DNA from: Betaproteobacteria bacterium SG8_40
Lineage (GTDB): Bacteria > Pseudomonadota > Gammaproteobacteria > Burkholderiales > Eutrophovitaceae
Direction: 5' to 3'
DNA: 14,199 nt
Assembly: GCA_001304425.1 (NCBI GenBank)
Contig: LJTS01000023.1
Location: 1 to 14,199, forward strand
The notes under the pieces: generated by a model
What the model saw: only the letters and a program-made list of their open reading frames with translations
Told to the model about the DNA's origin: nothing
Databases searched by the model: none
Shown here: positions 13,521 to 14,199 of the stretch, piece after piece
Layout: each line of letters opens with the position of its first letter
Numbering within the stretch: position 1 is the stretch's first letter
Translations under genes and position numbers: made by a program

Positions 13521-13686
13521 CACAAATTGAAAACGTTTGGAGAAAGCAAGCAAACGCCGTTTTTCCGGCGAAATGCAATGATGCGGATTTCGCTGACCGC
13601 TCGTTTGCGCAAGATCAAGCCCCGGCCGATCCCTTGTGCCGAAAATAGCCAAGGGCAAGACGTAACGATGACGGGAGGCAACAGAC
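13521..13686. promoter_or_regulatory. Divergent regulatory region, hydrolase / DksA-like gene
   Basis: 166 bp with no gene. It contains a small hairpin CGCCG (13555-13559), loop TTTTTC, CGGCG (13566-13570), and the palindrome TTGCGCAA (13605-13612). Both divergent promoters should lie here; I could not assign boxes with confidence. Confidence 0.4.
13673..13678 (+). promoter_or_regulatory. Ribosome binding site of the DksA-like gene
   Basis: GGGAGG lies 8 nt before GTG 13687 and supports this non-ATG start. Confidence 0.7.
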
Positions 13687-14082
13687 GTGGCACTCACCCA
13701 GGAGCAGCTATCCAGAATCACAAAGGAACTCAAGCGGGTCTATGAAGGGCTGCTGGAAGATATCCGCAATGAGCAGGATGCCAGTGGAAACACCCAAATA
13801 GCCGAACTGTTGGGCCGTGTGCCGGCAGACAGCGGCGATATTTCGGTTGCGGACGCCCTGGTGGATCTGAATGTGGAACTGATCGACCGGCACGTACAAG
13901 GGCTTCGCGATGTCGAAGCGGCAAGACAGCGCCTGGCGGAGGGGAATTTCGGGATTTGTGCCGATTGCGAAACGAATATCGGTTTCGAGCGCATGCTGGC
14001 TTATCCGACCGCAAGGCGGTGTCTCCCGTGCCAGGAAACGCGTGAGAAAATGTTCGCACACAAGGCGACCCCCAGGCTCTGA
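13687..14082 (+). CDS. DksA/TraR-family C4 zinc-finger protein
   Basis: This 131-residue protein resembles RNA-polymerase secondary-channel regulators. Residues 1-85 form a two-helix coiled coil with an acidic tip, DSGDIS at 48-53, a D-x-x-D-x-S version of the D-x-x-D-x-A tip that reaches the polymerase active site in DksA. The zinc finger is Cys91-x2-Cys94 (ICADCETNIGFERM) and Cys112-x2-Cys115 (RCLPCQ), a 17-residue spacing as in DksA. The C-terminal helix ends at about 125. It is slightly shorter than E. coli DksA (151), so it is probably a paralogue rather than the housekeeping DksA. Whether it responds to ppGpp or simply to stress is not visible. GTG start. Confidence 0.88.
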   Translation: MALTQEQLSRITKELKRVYEGLLEDIRNEQDASGNTQIAELLGRVPADSGDISVADALVDLNVELIDRHVQGLRDVEAARQRLAEGNFGICADCETNIGFERMLAYPTARRCLPCQETREKMFAHKATPRL

Positions 14083-14090
14083 ATGCGCCG

Positions 14091-14115
14091 CGCCGGCGTA
14101 GCGTGGTTGCCGGCG
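14091..14115 (+). terminator. Possible hairpin after the DksA-like gene
   Basis: CGCCGGC (14091-14097), 11-nt loop, GCCGGCG (14109-14115) is a perfect 7-bp stem beginning 8 bp past the stop. There is no T-tract, so a terminator role is tentative. Confidence 0.35.
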
Positions 14116-14199
14116 GGCGGAGGCAGTCAGTGGTTCATATTGCGTGACGCCGTCATGGCCGTATCGAAGCCGTTCCGAGAAGCGCAGCTCGCCGTTTGA

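Noticed and set aside
14083..14199. 38-codon plus-strand ORF directly after the DksA-like gene ending at the window edge
   Set aside because: No ribosome binding site beyond the preceding gene's end, a hairpin lies inside it, and composition is not protein-like.

Overview
The window is GC-rich, densely coded DNA from a Gram-negative proteobacterium, most likely a gamma- or betaproteobacterium. The evidence is a periplasmic dihaem c4-type cytochrome, a patatin/POTRA/beta-barrel outer-membrane protein, a DksA/TraR-type zinc-finger protein and a DadA-type oxidoreductase end. TGA is used as a normal stop in several genes. There are no rRNA or tRNA genes, CRISPR arrays, insertion sequences or phage genes.

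Layout. At the left edge (1-99, +) is the last 32 codons of a D-amino-acid dehydrogenase, convergent with a dihaem cytochrome c (145-711, -). A 475-bp non-coding stretch with two good dyads follows, leading to a 1-Cys (Prx6-type) peroxiredoxin (1187-1849, +). Next, on the same strand, come a nitronate monooxygenase (2085-3161), a TfdA/TauD-type Fe(II)/2-oxoglutarate dioxygenase (3314-4189), a DUF123 GIY-YIG-like protein (4295-4738) and a small antibiotic-biosynthesis-monooxygenase-like protein (4823-5140). These four have gaps of about 85-150 bp, so they may not be one operon. The gaps before the nitronate monooxygenase and before the ABM gene carry short tandem repeats (28-bp and 17-bp units).

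From 5238 to 7975 (-) runs a transketolase split into N- and C-terminal subunits with a 4-nt ATGA overlap. A SAM methyltransferase follows, interrupted by an in-frame TGA where a Trp codon would fit. The reading frame continues after the stop to the same gene's C-terminal part. A 142-bp divergent region separates this operon from a 754-residue patatin-like phospholipase with a POTRA domain and outer-membrane barrel (8118-10382, +), which looks like a type Vd autotransporter. A DMT/EamA transporter (10431-11306, +) ends 7 bp from a convergent MFS transporter (11314-12618, -). After that lie an alpha/beta hydrolase (12849-13520, -) and a divergent DksA/TraR-like protein (13687-14082, +).

How the genes may work together (inference): peroxiredoxin, nitronate monooxygenase, the 2OG dioxygenase and the ABM-like protein look like a loose oxidative and xenobiotic detoxification group. 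The split transketolase plus methyltransferase looks like part of a specialised carbohydrate pathway. No clearly new multi-gene defence or mobile system is visible. The strongest oddities are the interrupted methyltransferase and the repeat/dyad-rich intergenic regions.
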